DNA of 64,000 nt from Halorubrum sp. 2020YC2 (lineage in GTDB: Archaea; Halobacteriota; Halobacteria; Halobacteriales; Haloferacaceae): contig NZ_CP076019.1 of the NCBI RefSeq assembly GCF_018623055.1, forward strand, positions 1,488,001-1,552,000, in the 5' to 3' direction. Positions 43,338-53,239 of this stretch are shown piece after piece. Both the position numbers and the translations under genes were made by a program. Under the pieces are notes generated by a model. That model had not been told where the DNA came from and made no database searches. It saw only the letters and a list, made by a program, of their open reading frames with translations. Every line of letters begins with the position of its first letter. The first letter of the stretch is position 1.

Positions 43338-44125
43338 GTGTATCAATACAACCTTCTTTCCGATCAACTCCGGCTAGAGACTCTTCACTCAGCTATTGAT
43401 TCTGTAGTCGGTCGAGGGATGTTGTTGCTGATATCGGCGCTGGAACGGGAATATTATCTCATATGGCTTCAAAGAAGCTTCTGAAGTTTACTATATTGAG
43501 TTAGGTGAGGAAATACATGATTTCGCTAAAAGAACCTTGGGTGACACGGAAAATATCCATTTTCTGAACACGGATGTCCGTGAAGCAACGATCGTAGAGG
43601 AAGTTGATGTTATTATTTGTGAGATGTTGGACACCGGTTAATTACTGAGCTACAGATCCCAGTAATGAACCACGCTATCGACAAATTACTTCGTGATAGT
43701 GGTCGAACGATTCCGTTTGAAACTACTACCACGGTTCAGTTAGTCGAATCCGATTACCACTTTCATGGGAAAGAATTTCGACTTCCACATTTCGAAGCAT
43801 ATGGGAGTCGGGAAAGTATTTCAAGATCTAGGGAGGTTGAGTATCATAATGTACGATATAATTCAACGAGCGATGAGCAGATTGACCTTACCATAGAAGT
43901 GCCGGCAACTCAGCATGGGGTTGTCAATAGTATAAAAATAATACATATACTAGGTTTTGTAGGAACCAAGATTTTATACAACCTACAGACTGGCTTAATC
44001 CTCCACTTGTATTGCCGATAGAGGAGGACATATTGGTTGATAATGGGGACCGGTTACAGGTTTCACTTGAATATCTCTGTGGTGGTGGATTTGAGGAGTT
44101 GGAGTATGCGGTGTCAAGGCAGTAA
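43338..44125 (+). pseudogene. PRMT-like SAM-dependent methyltransferase, multiply frameshifted
   Basis: Joined frames give 'LRLETLHSAIDSVVGRG', 'VADIGAGTGILSHMASKK' (motif I), 'SEVYYIELGEEIHDFAKRTL', 'NIHFLNTDVREATIVEEVDV', 'IICEMLDTGLI' (the PRMT double-E-type loop) and a C-terminal beta-barrel 'WLNPPLVLPIEEDILVDNGD', 'LQVSLEYLCGGGFEELEYAV'. Breaks near 43428, 43487, 43637 and about 43965 are each repaired by one added base. Starts near GTG 43338. PRMT-type enzymes methylate arginine in proteins, and a haloarchaeal copy is unusual but known among AT-rich accessory genes. No active product can be made as sequenced. Confidence 0.65.
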
Positions 44126-44283
44126 GATAGAGAATTATTCTTGTACATCGTCAAGAGACGTTATTTCCATGATCTCGGGTGGTCGTGTTACCATTCCTAT
44201 CGACAGGCACCCTGTAAACCAATTGAAAATACTTGTCAGTATCTTCCTCTATTTGCTGGAGTTTGTTAGATGAAGTAAGTAAT

Positions 44284-45090
44284 TCAAAACCACCGTAGTT
44301 CCTGGCCCAAAAACCCGGCGATATTTATTACGTCATATTCGCTATCGTAGGGCTTGGAATATATGTTATGATTCCCCAATCTGTCTTTATTTTGGTTTCT
44401 TAGGAACACTATCAGAGTATTTTTTGTTTCATATGTATCATCTACACCAACAACCATATCTTTGATTCCCTTTTCATCAAGTTCATCTTGACTGATGGAT
44501 CGGCCTTGATTCTCATCTAGCATCCGCATAATCTCTTCCTGCTTGTGAAATTTGATTGGCAGGTCCAAGCTACGTAGCACTTCTCGTGAGATATCATTCG
44601 CTATCGGCCCGGAAACACACACTAGACTATTATCTTTGTACGTGTCCACAATCGCTGATCATTAATTTCCATGTACTCAAGATCTCCAAAGTTGCTATTG
44701 AGCTCAGTAATTAACGTTATTATTGATTTTACATCATGAGTGATCTTCCCGGAGCTTCAGGCAACTTTTCTCGGTCAGGATAAACTATTATTAACTCTCC
44801 TCCTGCCATCATAAGGGGACCAAATTCCCAGAATACAAGTTTACCCAACAAATCAATATTGTAATTGATAAACAAACCCGGTTTTCGGACAATTTTGTAC
44901 AACGATACGACTTCGCGTGAAATTGAAATCAAACTTGCAGTAACTGTGACTAGGGTTATTAGGACCCCTGATCTAAAAGAGATGTCACCAGTAAGAGGAT
45001 TCTCTGAACTCACTACAAATGAAATAGCTATCAGCGACAGTCCACATATGAATCCTATCGAATAGAGAAGGAGAAGCCGTCTATTTCATA
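44284..45090 (-). pseudogene. Membrane protein with cytoplasmic C-terminal domain, frameshifted
   Basis: Three frames make one protein. It begins with membrane helices 'LLLLYSIGFICGLSLIAISF' and 'SGVLITLVTVTASLIS', with 'LVFWEFGPLMMAGGELIIVY' following. After a shift near 44735 comes 'THDVKSIITLITELNSNFGD'. A further shift near 44645 joins the soluble part 'YKDNSLVCVSGPIANDISRE' and 'DLPIKFHKQEEIMRMLDENQ', ending 'GFLGQELRWF' at 44284. The soluble domain is alpha/beta, with a 'VCVSGPIAND' strand-loop that recalls nucleotide-binding effector domains, but I cannot name it. Such membrane-plus-effector forms often occur in defence islands. Confidence 0.5.
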
Positions 45091-45148
45091 CTAAAAAGTT
45101 AATTCATAGTGTTTTCGACGTCAGAACGCTCAGATAGGGGGAAACGGA

Positions 45149-45758
45149 CTACACCTTCGATGTTATTATCGGGTACCATGTATCTTGCCATTCTAGTTTT
45201 CTCGGATCGTCAAGATCCCCAGCATCAGGATGTTTATCCACGTCATCGTACTGGGACAGGCGACGTCGAATTAGTGTTCGGGCTTCTTGCCCCTTGTCGT
45301 CAAGTCCAGTCAAGCTTTCAAAATTAGTCCATGGCTGGAACGTAATTTCTAATCCATGAGCCGTGTGACGGCTTTTCCGAGCTTCATAGAATGGGGCACG
45401 AGCAACAATGAATACGGGCTGTCCTGCGAAGCAATACTGCCACTTTGGATGATATGGGTCCGTTGGGACTGATGCAGGCCAAGGCTCTGGATCAGATTTC
45501 TGCAGGAAATCAAGAATATCCCAGAATTCTCTTTATATTGTGTCGCATGTGTATCCTCGCCCTGAGGTCTGAACATCACGATAAGCGCAGGATATTCCCC
45601 GAAGTCACGGTGGTTCTTCAAGAATCCCTCAAGTGCCTCCGAAAGGTCGTTTAAATCATCTTCATCAGTCGTTCTACCGGGAATGCGTATCGAAAATACC
45701 CCTTTTGTTGTGCCTCTGTGGCAAAGTAGCAAGGGTAAGGCTCTTCTTGGTTAGTCAT
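45149..45758 (-). pseudogene. YqcI/YcgG-family protein, frameshifted
   Basis: The start 'MTNQEEPYPCYFATEAQQKG' (45758) leads to 'YFRYAFPVE'. A second frame gives 'LNDLSEALEGFLKNHRDFGE' and 'YPALIVMFRPQGEDTHATQY'. A third gives 'EFWDILDFLQKSDPEPWP', 'KWQYCFAGQPVFIVARAPFY', 'EARKSRHTAHGLEITFQPWT' and 'LIRRRLSQYDDVDKHPDAGD'. This matches the YqcI/YcgG family closely. Frame changes lie near 45655-45690 and 45525. A 30-residue frame (45762-45855) sits just upstream and may be an unrelated small gene. Family function is poorly known. Confidence 0.65.
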
Positions 45759-45999
45759 GGTATCACGAAACGTTTGATACCGTTGCTCTTTCCAACTTGC
45801 GAGCCTCACCACGCTCAATCAATTCTTCTAATTCCTTCTTGCTATAGTACGGCATTATTTTTCGTTGACAGCTTCGGGTATAAGTATCTAATGGCTATTT
45901 AAAAATGAATTTTACTACGTACTTCAGCTGTACCTTGATATGTGGATGGTCTTGAATTACATGCTGATCTCTGGAGTACCGCTGTTGGACATTAGACAG

Positions 46000-46018
46000 T
46001 GGTACGTGTTTACCCCGA
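46000..46018. repeat. Left terminal inverted repeat of the IS66 element
   Basis: TGGTACGTGTTTACCCCGA, matching the reverse complement of 47585-47603 at 18 of 19 positions. Confidence 0.7.
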
Positions 46019-47442
46019 GGTCTCGACAGCCGGCACAGCGTGAGCCCGTGAGATAACTTCATTATTGCTGACGACTCGACGAAATTCTTCGTATGGATTG
46101 CGTCCCTGCTGGCGCCACGTCGCCAGCAGGGACAAGACCGTCTCGTGAACGAACATTCCTCGGTCATTACGGAGCGTTCCGATGATTTTCCGGAGAACCA
46201 CTGGCTCACGAAGTGCGTTCTCTGCGGCATTGTTTGTCGGAGAGACCGCTGGCTCACCGATGAAGGTGAGCCAGTGGTCGAGACCTCCTTCGATCTTCCC
46301 CAGCAGTGTTGCCACTGGTCCGTCGGGTACTGACCGGTCAATCAGCGATTCAAGCTCTCTTCGCGCCACACGCTGGAGCTCTGCTCTCACGAGGACTTGG
46401 GTCGCTCTCCAGCCGAGCCTGGAGAGCGACGTATACCTGTCTGAGAGCCTGGTAGATCGGTTCACCTTCTGGCTGCTTTCGGCGACGTCCTCAGCCTCTC
46501 GAAGAATGTGCGCCCAGCACCGCTGGAGGTTGCTGCTGAAAGCTGGGTACGCCGTCCACCCGTCACAGACGACTGTTCCCGCGAAGTCCTCGCCGAGGAC
46601 TTCTGCGGGAACATCACTTCCGCGACTCTCCCTGACCGCGTACAACGTGTGTTGAACGGTCTGAAACGTCCAAATCCACGCTTGTTCACCGTCGCGCTTG
46701 ATGCCTGTCTCGTCGATGTGAACCACGTCAGCATCCTGAATCTCTTGACGGATCTGCTCGTACTCACAGCGACCGGCGCGCGCAGCGCGCTCGGTCGCGT
46801 GCCACGCGGATGCACCCGAGAGTTCGAGTCCGTGTAGTTGCTCGAAGCGATCAGCGATCTTCCGGTAAGGAAGGCGGTGATCGTACCGTGACAGAGCTGA
46901 TTGAGCGATGACGTTCACCCCGAACTGCCCCTCATCGGGGCAGTCGGGGTGAGCCGCAACTGTCTCTGTTCCACAGGAATCGCACTGGTAGTAGTGGCGG
47001 TTGTACCGGGTGATTTCTGGGGGCTGGGGATCAGGGATCTCCTCGACGAGTCGGGGGCTGACGCCCACCGACTCGTCGAAGCAGTCGCCACACTCAGGAC
47101 AACAGTCACAGGTGACTTCGATTTCTTCGTCAGGATCGGCCGTAGAACGCCACTCCGGATCGTGACCATCCTTCCGACCGGGAGTGCCCAGTCAGTTCGG
47201 ACATCGTCGTCTTCGTCATCTTGCGAGGTCGGGGACCCATCGGTCCCCGACCGTCGCTTGCTGGGTGGAGTGTGCGGATTCTCGTATTTGCGAAGACGTG
47301 TTTCGAGCTCTTCGATCCGCTCGTCTTTCTCTTGTAACTTCTCTCGGAGCTGTGCGTTGTCTTGTTCAAGCTCTTCGACTCGTTGCTCAAGTTGTAAAAA
47401 CCGGGAGAGCAACTCCTCTTTGGTGAGATCATCTCCGTTCAC
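46010..47442 (-). pseudogene. IS66-family transposase, frameshifted
   Basis: The N-terminus is a coiled coil ('QLEQRVEELEQDNAQLREKL'). The join then reads 'TPGRKDGHDPEWRSTADPDE' and the zinc motif 'CDCCPECGDCF', and continues 'HYYQCDSCGTETV'. The DDE core is present: 'VVHIDETGIKRDGEQAWIWT', 'TVVCDGWTAYPAF' and 'SPTNNAAENALREPVVLRKI' (D, D, E). One base is missing near 47188, so the frame is split and no full protein is made as sequenced. The end is TGA at 46010. The GTG at 47442 fits the start of the coiled coil. Confidence 0.8.
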
Positions 47443-47584
47443 AGATCCCACCTTCCAGTACAGACAGCAGAGGTAACGGGAGGGCTCCACGACGGAGCCC
47501 ATCCCTGAGAATCATCACGAACCTCTGCTGCCAGTTCATACAGGCTAAGTTGTGCGCCTTCTATGAGATAGCAGCGAAATCAGT

Positions 47585-47603
47585 TCGGGCTAAACACGTA
47601 CCA
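47585..47603. repeat. Right terminal inverted repeat of the IS66 element
   Basis: TCGGGCTAAACACGTACCA, reverse-complement partner of 46000-46018 with one mismatch. Confidence 0.7.
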
Positions 47604-47853
47604 ATGAGAGAACAGTATAATAATCTGTGGGACAGTATGTTGGCCACCAGACGCGAAATGCGTGAGGGCTATCATCAACTGTATTAACCAATAATCTCTC
47701 GGCACATTTCGGATCTGTAGGTTAATGAGATCCCCGAGATTCGGCTCTGTCAAATCCGATAATTCAAGTACGAAATGATCTGAAACAGCCGGTCGCTGAG
47801 GGGTACTTACTCTTCACCCAACATCTAATACAATAAACATACAATTCTCGCAC

Positions 47854-48222
47854 ATGCCCGTCGATTTCGAAGCACACGAACCCGGAAACCCACGTGTTGA
47901 CCTGTCAGAGGGGACCAACGCGAGGCGATTGCTGGAGTTCCTGTTGACGACACCGACCGTGGGATACACGCCAGCGGAATTGGCAGAGGAAACAGGGGTC
48001 TCGCGTGGGAGTGTTGGACCGACAATGAACCGGCTCGAAACTGCGGGCCTCGTTCGTCACAAGGAACCGTATTGGGCAGCCGCGGAAGACGACCGGATCG
48101 CAGCAGCGACGGCTGCCTTCATTGGGGTCGAGACAGCATCTTCTACATACAGTGATGATTGGTACGCTCAGAATAGCGGGTGGGCTGAGGAGTTACCCGA
48201 CCTAAGCGACGAGGAGACGTAG
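47854..48222 (+). CDS. MarR-like HTH protein, orphan antitoxin-type regulator
   Basis: A 122-residue protein: 'NARRLLEFLLTTPTVGYTPA', 'ELAEETGVSRGSVGPTMNRL', 'ETAGLVRHKEPYWAAAEDDR'. This is a winged helix with an acidic tail ending 'GWAEELPDLSDEET'. In haloarchaea this protein type is usually followed directly by a PemK/MazF-like toxin gene. Here only a short ATG frame of 8 codons follows (48226), so the partner seems lost. Start ATG 47854, with a TATA-like 'AATAAACATAC' 25 bases before it. Confidence 0.7.
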   Translation: MPVDFEAHEPGNPRVDLSEGTNARRLLEFLLTTPTVGYTPAELAEETGVSRGSVGPTMNRLETAGLVRHKEPYWAAAEDDRIAAATAAFIGVETASSTYSDDWYAQNSGWAEELPDLSDEET

Positions 48223-48270
48223 CGAATGGTGTTTTCGCAAGGCGCTAATTAGTGGGTCAAGGGTGGATTC

Positions 48271-49652
48271 TCAGACGTGTCGCGCAATGTCAGCCAAGTC
48301 AAACAGTCGGACGTCATCGCGTTCGGACACAGCTTCCTGAACGGACTGTGTCACACCATTTCGGGTGAATAAGGCGTACTCAGTGTCCTGCTCATCGCCG
48401 TCCGGCGTCCAGCGTATCTCGGCGGCATGGTCTTCAAGCGAGGCGAGAGCTCCGTAGTCAAGCGGTGCGTTCGTGAACTTACATTCCCCCACGACCATCG
48501 TCCCGTCCGTGGTGAATCCGACGACGTCAACCTCGTGTTCCTTGTACCACCATCGCCCGAGATCCAGGAACGTTTCGTCGGGGTAGAGGCCAGGGAGTGC
48601 GTCTTGACAAAGCCGCTCGAATTCGTGACTCACAAAATCCGGAAGTTCCGGCTTAATGACCGCGTCGTAGGCATTCTCTCCGAGTCGTTCGTATCGATCT
48701 TCCTTGCCGTAAACGAAACGGAACCAGAACCGGAACAGGGGATCGAGGATTCGATAGCGCCCCGGCGTGACTTCGCCTTCTCTTCAGTGATCGGGACCTC
48801 CCGCTCGATGAGCCGCAGACGCTCTAACTTCTGTGTGTACGTCGATATCTGCTTTCCATCGATTCCTATCGCTTGAGCGATCTCGTTCGACGTCGTCTTT
48901 CCAGCAGCGATGGCGGTGAGGATCGCAAAGTATCGGTTCGGGTCCGTGAGTTCGGTGCGGAGCACGTACTCAGGTTCGTTATGGAGATATCCCTTCTGGG
49001 AGAGCACTTCCTCGGTGAGAACTGTTCCGAGGTTCTGTCCGAGATCGACGCCATCGAGATAGTACGGAACGCCACCGAAGATCCCCCACGTGAAAATCCG
49101 TTCTTCGGGTGAATACTCGTCCGGAACGAACTCCTGTGCGGCAGCGAAATCGAGGGGTCGAAGGTCGAATCGTTCCGTAAATCGTCCGTACAGTGGACTG
49201 TTTCCGAGAAGCGTCGCTTCTTCCATCATACTGATCGATGACCCGACCAGAATGAGCGTCCCCGAGGTGTTCTGGAGCCGCTGGTCCCACAGTCGCTGAA
49301 TGACCGAGGGAAGGCTCTCGTCGGCGTCGATGAGATAGGGGAACTCGTCGAGAACCACGATTGCGTCCTGATCCCCCAGATATCCGAGCAGCGGTTCCCA
49401 GTTCTGTTTGATCTGTGTAATCTCCGGGAACGATTCGGAGGCGACATCGACGAACTCGTCAAGCTGTATTTGGGAGGTGGTCTCCGTGGCCTGATAGACG
49501 ACTGCGTCGTCACGGTCGGAAAGCGAGCGCTGGACGAGGTGTGTCTTCCCGAGGCGTCGTCGACCGAAAACCACGACCATCTCGGCGTCGTCGGATTCGT
49601 AGCATCCGCGTAGCCGAGAGAGTTCATCGTCCCGATTCACGAAGTGGTCCAT
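48271..49652 (-). pseudogene. Archaeal AAA ATPase with DUF234-type nuclease-like domain, frameshifted
   Basis: The N-terminal frame (ATG 49652) has 'VVVFGRRRLGKTHLVQRSLS' (Walker A), 'AIVVLDEFPYLIDADESLPS' (Walker B), 'LILVGSSISMMEEATL' and a winged helix 'TTSNEIAQAIGIDGKQISTY'. After 'EKAKSRRG' the proper continuation is in the next frame: 'RYRILDPLFRFWFRFVYGKE'. It then runs to 'KEHEVDVVGFTTDGTMVVGE', 'CKF' (D...ExK-like), ending at 48271. One G is missing in the G-run near 48761-48764. Together ~460 residues, the normal size of the DUF234 archaeal ATPase family. The frame may be broken by decay or by a sequencing deletion. Confidence 0.75.
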
Positions 49653-50042
49653 ACATCCTCTCCGTCTGGACGGAGAATAATACTTCCGAATAGCCTATCT
49701 CAAAATAGGCTAATTTCAGATTGTCTATTACTCATGCCTACAGACCTTCTCGATCTAGAAAGAGCGCTCTGATCAATCGACATCTCCTCTGTACTGAGCG
49801 ATCCTCGGGTCAGTCAACGAGGTATGTGAACTGTTCTATGACACCCTCGGGAATTTGGCAATTTTAGTGGGTCCGATATCCGATAATCCGGGCTGTCGAG
49901 CGCCACACATCGAGAGTGTCTTTTTGCTGCCGACTGCGCACGAATCTCGACACTCAGCATATACGGCTGCGAGCCTAACTAGTGGTAGATGCGGTGGGAT
50001 CCACGACCCGCGCTCCGGCGACTCTCGAGGCTGGTGACTCCA
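49653..50042. other. Intergenic, no gene recognised (390 bases)
   Basis: Only short overlapping frames are present, without coding character. An imperfect palindrome 'TAGCCTATCTCAAAATAGGCTAA' (49691-49713) with arms AGCCTAT/ATAGGCT is near the ATPase start and could be an operator. Confidence 0.4.
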
Positions 50043-50666
50043 ATGACGCTCACACAAACACAGATACGCGAGTACGACCGCCGTGCGATGGATAGTGCGG
50101 AGACTGCCACGATGACGTTCGGTATCGGCTGTTTCTGGGGGCCAGATGCCCAGTTCGGTGCGATGGACGGTGTCGTTCGCACCCGGGTCGGCTACGCCGG
50201 TGGAACAAAGCTCGACCCGACGTATCACGCGTTAGCCGACCACACTGAAGTGGTCCAAGTTGAGTTCGATCCCGACACGGTAGCGTATCAAGACCTTCTG
50301 AATCGGGTGTTCAAATCGCACAACCCACAGCACCAGACCAGAAAAACACAGTATCAGAACATCGTGTTCGCTGAGACGGAAGACCAACGAGCAGTCCTCG
50401 ATGAGTTTCTCGCTACGCGAGGACTCACTGTCGAGGGGATCGGAACACGCATTGAACAGCTCTCACGCTTCTACCCCGCTGAGGACTACCATCAGAAGTA
50501 CAAACTCCGGTCCGTCTCCTCGCTCATGGACGCGTTTGAGGCAGCGGGATACGGCGACGATGAGCTGCGTGAGTCGCCAATCGCTGCCAAGCTGAATGGG
50601 TACGCCGCCGGGCACGATGTTGGCATTGACGAGGAACTTCCGACACCCGAGCGCGGGACTGTATAG
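50043..50666 (+). CDS. msrA: Peptide methionine sulfoxide reductase MsrA
   Basis: MsrA reduces methionine-S-sulfoxide in proteins with thioredoxin-type electrons, in the cytoplasm. The 207-residue protein has the active-site motif 'FGIGCFWGPDAQFGAMDGVV' with catalytic Cys30 (GCFW). 'TRVGYAGGTKLDPTYHALAD' and 'HTEVVQVEFDPDTVAYQDLL' complete the core, and 'FYPAEDYHQKYKLR' is the family C-terminal signature. ATG 50043 is chosen, because upstream in-frame codons lack family similarity. No resolving-Cys pair is visible near the C-terminus. It is monocistronic, a common stress gene in haloarchaea, and appears intact. Confidence 0.93.
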   Translation: MTLTQTQIREYDRRAMDSAETATMTFGIGCFWGPDAQFGAMDGVVRTRVGYAGGTKLDPTYHALADHTEVVQVEFDPDTVAYQDLLNRVFKSHNPQHQTRKTQYQNIVFAETEDQRAVLDEFLATRGLTVEGIGTRIEQLSRFYPAEDYHQKYKLRSVSSLMDAFEAAGYGDDELRESPIAAKLNGYAAGHDVGIDEELPTPERGTV

Positions 50667-50886
50667 ACACCACTGATTTGGTGACGACGGATAGCGCCGT
50701 CGACAGAGGCCAGTCAAGTAGACAACGCGGGAATTCCGGCAGCAACGACTACGCGGGCGCTGCGTAATCGAGACGCGCTCGCACCGGCGGTACCATGTTC
50801 CCGAAGGGGAGCAGCGATCGTTGTGAGAAGCCATACGGTGTTGATGGATCCGTAGGCTTTCACCTGTCACGCAGTAACGGACTAGT

Positions 50887-52029
50887 GTGTCCAACGACCA
50901 GCCCCATCAGCCTGTTTCCGGACTCGATGTACTCATCTCCGGCGGATCGATGGGAGGACTCTTTACCGGTATTGCGCTTGAGCGGTCAGGTCATCAGCCG
51001 ACGATCTATGAGCGGTCAGCAGGGGCGCTGAAAAGCCGCGGCGGCGGGATAGTCGCCCAACAGAACATCCGTCAGTTTCTCAGTGACCACGACATCGTGG
51101 ACCCGGATGATATCACGACCCGGTCTCACGAGCGCCGGTTTCTCACGGAAAGCGGGGACGTCGAACGCACCGTGTCCGAGACGATAGTGTTCACGTCGTG
51201 GGACGCGCTCTACCGACAACTCCGTGACGCCTTCCCCGACGAGCAGTACCGAACTGGGACAACGGTCACACGCGTGACGCCCGAGACGGCCACGGCCACG
51301 ACCGATGACGGGACAGAACGGTCGGCGGACGTGGTTGTCGCCGCCGAGGGTGGTCAGTCGGCGACACGCGCACAACTACATCCCGACGTGGAACCGGAGT
51401 TCGCGTCCTACGTCGCATGGCGTGGCGTCGTCGACGAAGCGACCATCCCGGCTGCGTGTGTCGAGGCGTTCGACGAGACGTTCACGTTCTACCAGGGGGC
51501 CGATCAGCTCATTCTCGCGTACTTCATTCCGGGGCCGGACGGCGAGACTGAGCCGGGCTCGCGTCGTCTCAACTGGGTGTGGTACGACACGCTCGACGGC
51601 CGGGACCGGGATGTGATATTCACGGACACGAGCGATACTGAACAACGGTTCTCCGTTCCACCGGGGCGGTTACGCGACCCGGTTCGTCACCAACAGCGCG
51701 AGCGCGCAGCGACGCTCCCACCCGTGTTCGAGACACTCGTCAGCGAGACACCGGATCTCTTCGTACAGGCGATTTACGACCTGACGGTGCCGGCGATGGT
51801 CTCGGACCGGGTGTGTCTCCTCGGTGACGGCGCGTTCGTTGCCCGCCCACATACGGCAGCTGGGACTGCGAAGGCGGCAGGGGATGCGACCGCGCTCGCC
51901 GACGCCCTTTCGAGTCACGAATCGGTCGACGACGCGCTCGCAGAATGGGATCAAACACGCACCGAGTACGGCACCACGCTCGTTGCCCGTGGGAAGCAGA
52001 TGGGTAACGTGCGGCTGAATCTGAACTGA
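50887..52029 (+). CDS. FAD-dependent monooxygenase (PHBH/UbiH-like)
   Basis: A 380-residue flavoprotein from GTG 50887. The dinucleotide-binding start is 'VLISGGSMGGLFTGIALERS' (a GGSxGG variant of GxGxxG). The middle segment includes 'DGTERSADVVVAAEGGQSAT' (the DG motif). 'RVCLLGDGAFVARPHTAAGT' and 'AKAAGDATALADAL' form the GD motif that binds the FAD ribityl and phosphate groups. The family hydroxylates aromatic or related substrates using NAD(P)H, but the substrate here is unknown. The nearest relatives appear to be the 2,6-dihydroxypyridine-hydroxylase-like subgroup. It is intact and alone. Confidence 0.85.
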   Translation: MSNDQPHQPVSGLDVLISGGSMGGLFTGIALERSGHQPTIYERSAGALKSRGGGIVAQQNIRQFLSDHDIVDPDDITTRSHERRFLTESGDVERTVSETIVFTSWDALYRQLRDAFPDEQYRTGTTVTRVTPETATATTDDGTERSADVVVAAEGGQSATRAQLHPDVEPEFASYVAWRGVVDEATIPAACVEAFDETFTFYQGADQLILAYFIPGPDGETEPGSRRLNWVWYDTLDGRDRDVIFTDTSDTEQRFSVPPGRLRDPVRHQQRERAATLPPVFETLVSETPDLFVQAIYDLTVPAMVSDRVCLLGDGAFVARPHTAAGTAKAAGDATALADALSSHESVDDALAEWDQTRTEYGTTLVARGKQMGNVRLNLN

Positions 52030-52217
52030 CCGAGGCTCTGGGTGACTGCCTGAACGAGCGTCGCGTGTCACAGACGTGCGGATTGTGGCCGTCCCAGCGA
52101 TGAGTCTGTGGCAGGTTACCCGACGAACTCGTCATGCGACCAGCGGTGAGCGTTCACAAAGAGTCCGTGCGTGGTCCGTCTGACCTCTTCGGTAGTGATG
52201 CCCGGTAGTTGAGACGG

Positions 52218-52667
52218 TTACGTTTCCCAGAAAGCCCGCTGTCGCGTCTCAATCTCGGTGAGTGCTGTCGAGAGGACGTCGCGCCAATCGTCGGGGTGGT
52301 CGACGTCGTCGCCGGGCGTCGGTGCGTCGGGGCCCGGATGGACGTGGTCTCGCGTATTGTGATCCGAGGGGTGACGGTCCCATCGGTGATTGAACGCTCT
52401 ATCCTGGTGAGCTTCGTGGTAGTGGATCGTGAAGTCGCCGTTCTCGTACCACGCAATCTCGATATGGGCTCGTTCGACGCGACCGGGATAGAACCGCGAG
52501 TCGTACGTACAGACCAGGCGGTCCGGTGCGAACTCGGGGCGCTCCTCAATCCGAACGAAACGCTCGTCGGTAGCGAGCCGATCTCTGATGACATCGAGAC
52601 GGTCGAAGTCGATTGGTGCGCCACTACCCGGCCTGCCCGACTTGTCAGCGTCTCCCCCGTCGCTCAT
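52218..52667 (-). CDS. Conserved haloarchaeal protein paired with an HTH gene
   Basis: A 149-residue protein. 'RLDVIRDRLATDERFVRIEE', 'PEFAPDRLVCTYDSRFYPGR', 'HIEIAWYENGDFTIHYHEAH'. It is an alpha/beta protein with His- and Asp-rich C-terminus ('HYHEAHQDRAFNHRWDRHPS'). It overlaps the HTH gene before it by 4 bases (ATGA), forming a two-gene cassette. Such pairs (DUF7718 with DUF7342-type partners, as I recall the names) are repeated in haloarchaeal genomes. A toxin-antitoxin-like relationship is possible but unproven. No catalytic site is evident. Confidence 0.65.
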   Translation of the reverse strand: MSDGGDADKSGRPGSGAPIDFDRLDVIRDRLATDERFVRIEERPEFAPDRLVCTYDSRFYPGRVERAHIEIAWYENGDFTIHYHEAHQDRAFNHRWDRHPSDHNTRDHVHPGPDAPTPGDDVDHPDDWRDVLSTALTEIETRQRAFWET

Positions 52668-53239
52668 ACCGCCGTTCGCTCGTTGGCGTCACCGGCCGAA
52701 CCGGACGTGAGCGCACGTTCGAGGAGATCGACTCGTCGACGAGCGGTCTTCCACGCAGACACGTCTTCCCACACATCCTCGATTGACCGGCCAGTCGCGG
52801 ACGCGTGCTTGGTGATCGACACCGCTTCGGGGGACTCGGCGTCGAACTGCTCGCTGAATGACTTGGATCGTTCGGATTCCGCTTGGAGGAACCCGAGCAG
52901 GTCGTCGTCGGAGTACTCGTCTCGGAGCCGCTGTACGCGACGCCAGTTCAGGTACGCTTGATTCCGCTGGTACGTCGCCGGCGTCTCAGTGACTCGCGTC
53001 ACGATGCCGAGCTCCTCGAACCACTCCAAGTACTCACGTGCCGCGTCTACGCCCCGTCCGGCGAGCTCGGCCACGTCGCTTGCGGTCGCCGGCTTGCTCA
53101 ACCCGAGCACGGCGTCAAAGAAGTCGTCACGCGTGCGCTTACCGCGAACGACGTCTTCGGGATCGGTCAGCGATTTGAAGTCCGGCGGCTCTCCGTCGCT
53201 TTCGGGCTCAGCTTTCCGATCCGGACGTGGCTCCTCCAT
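52664..53239 (-). CDS. HTH-domain protein, first gene of a two-gene cassette
   Basis: A 191-residue protein. 'TRDDFFDAVLGLSKPATASD', 'VAELAGRGVDAAREYLEWFE', 'ELGIVTRVTETPATYQRNQA' is a clear winged helix in residues ~35-95. A long helical C-terminus follows, with 'ERSKSFSEQFDAESPEAVSI' and an arginine-rich end. It is a probable DNA-binding repressor of its own operon. ATG 53239; the next gene starts within its stop. Confidence 0.75.
   Translation of the reverse strand: MEEPRPDRKAEPESDGEPPDFKSLTDPEDVVRGKRTRDDFFDAVLGLSKPATASDVAELAGRGVDAAREYLEWFEELGIVTRVTETPATYQRNQAYLNWRRVQRLRDEYSDDDLLGFLQAESERSKSFSEQFDAESPEAVSITKHASATGRSIEDVWEDVSAWKTARRRVDLLERALTSGSAGDANERTAV

Larger units (their letters stand above)
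46000..47603 (-). mobile_element. IS66-type insertion sequence with 19-bp terminal inverted repeats
   Basis: The ends are 46000-46018 (TGGTACGTGTTTACCCCGA) and 47585-47603, whose reverse complement is the same except for one base (18/19). It contains one transposase gene on the minus strand. No clear 8-bp target duplication flanks it (TTAGACAG on the left, ATGAGAGA on the right), so it is either old or rearranged. Confidence 0.75.

Noticed and set aside
46000-47603. Target-site duplication of the IS66 element
   Set aside because: The 8 bases on each side (TTAGACAG and ATGAGAGA) do not match.
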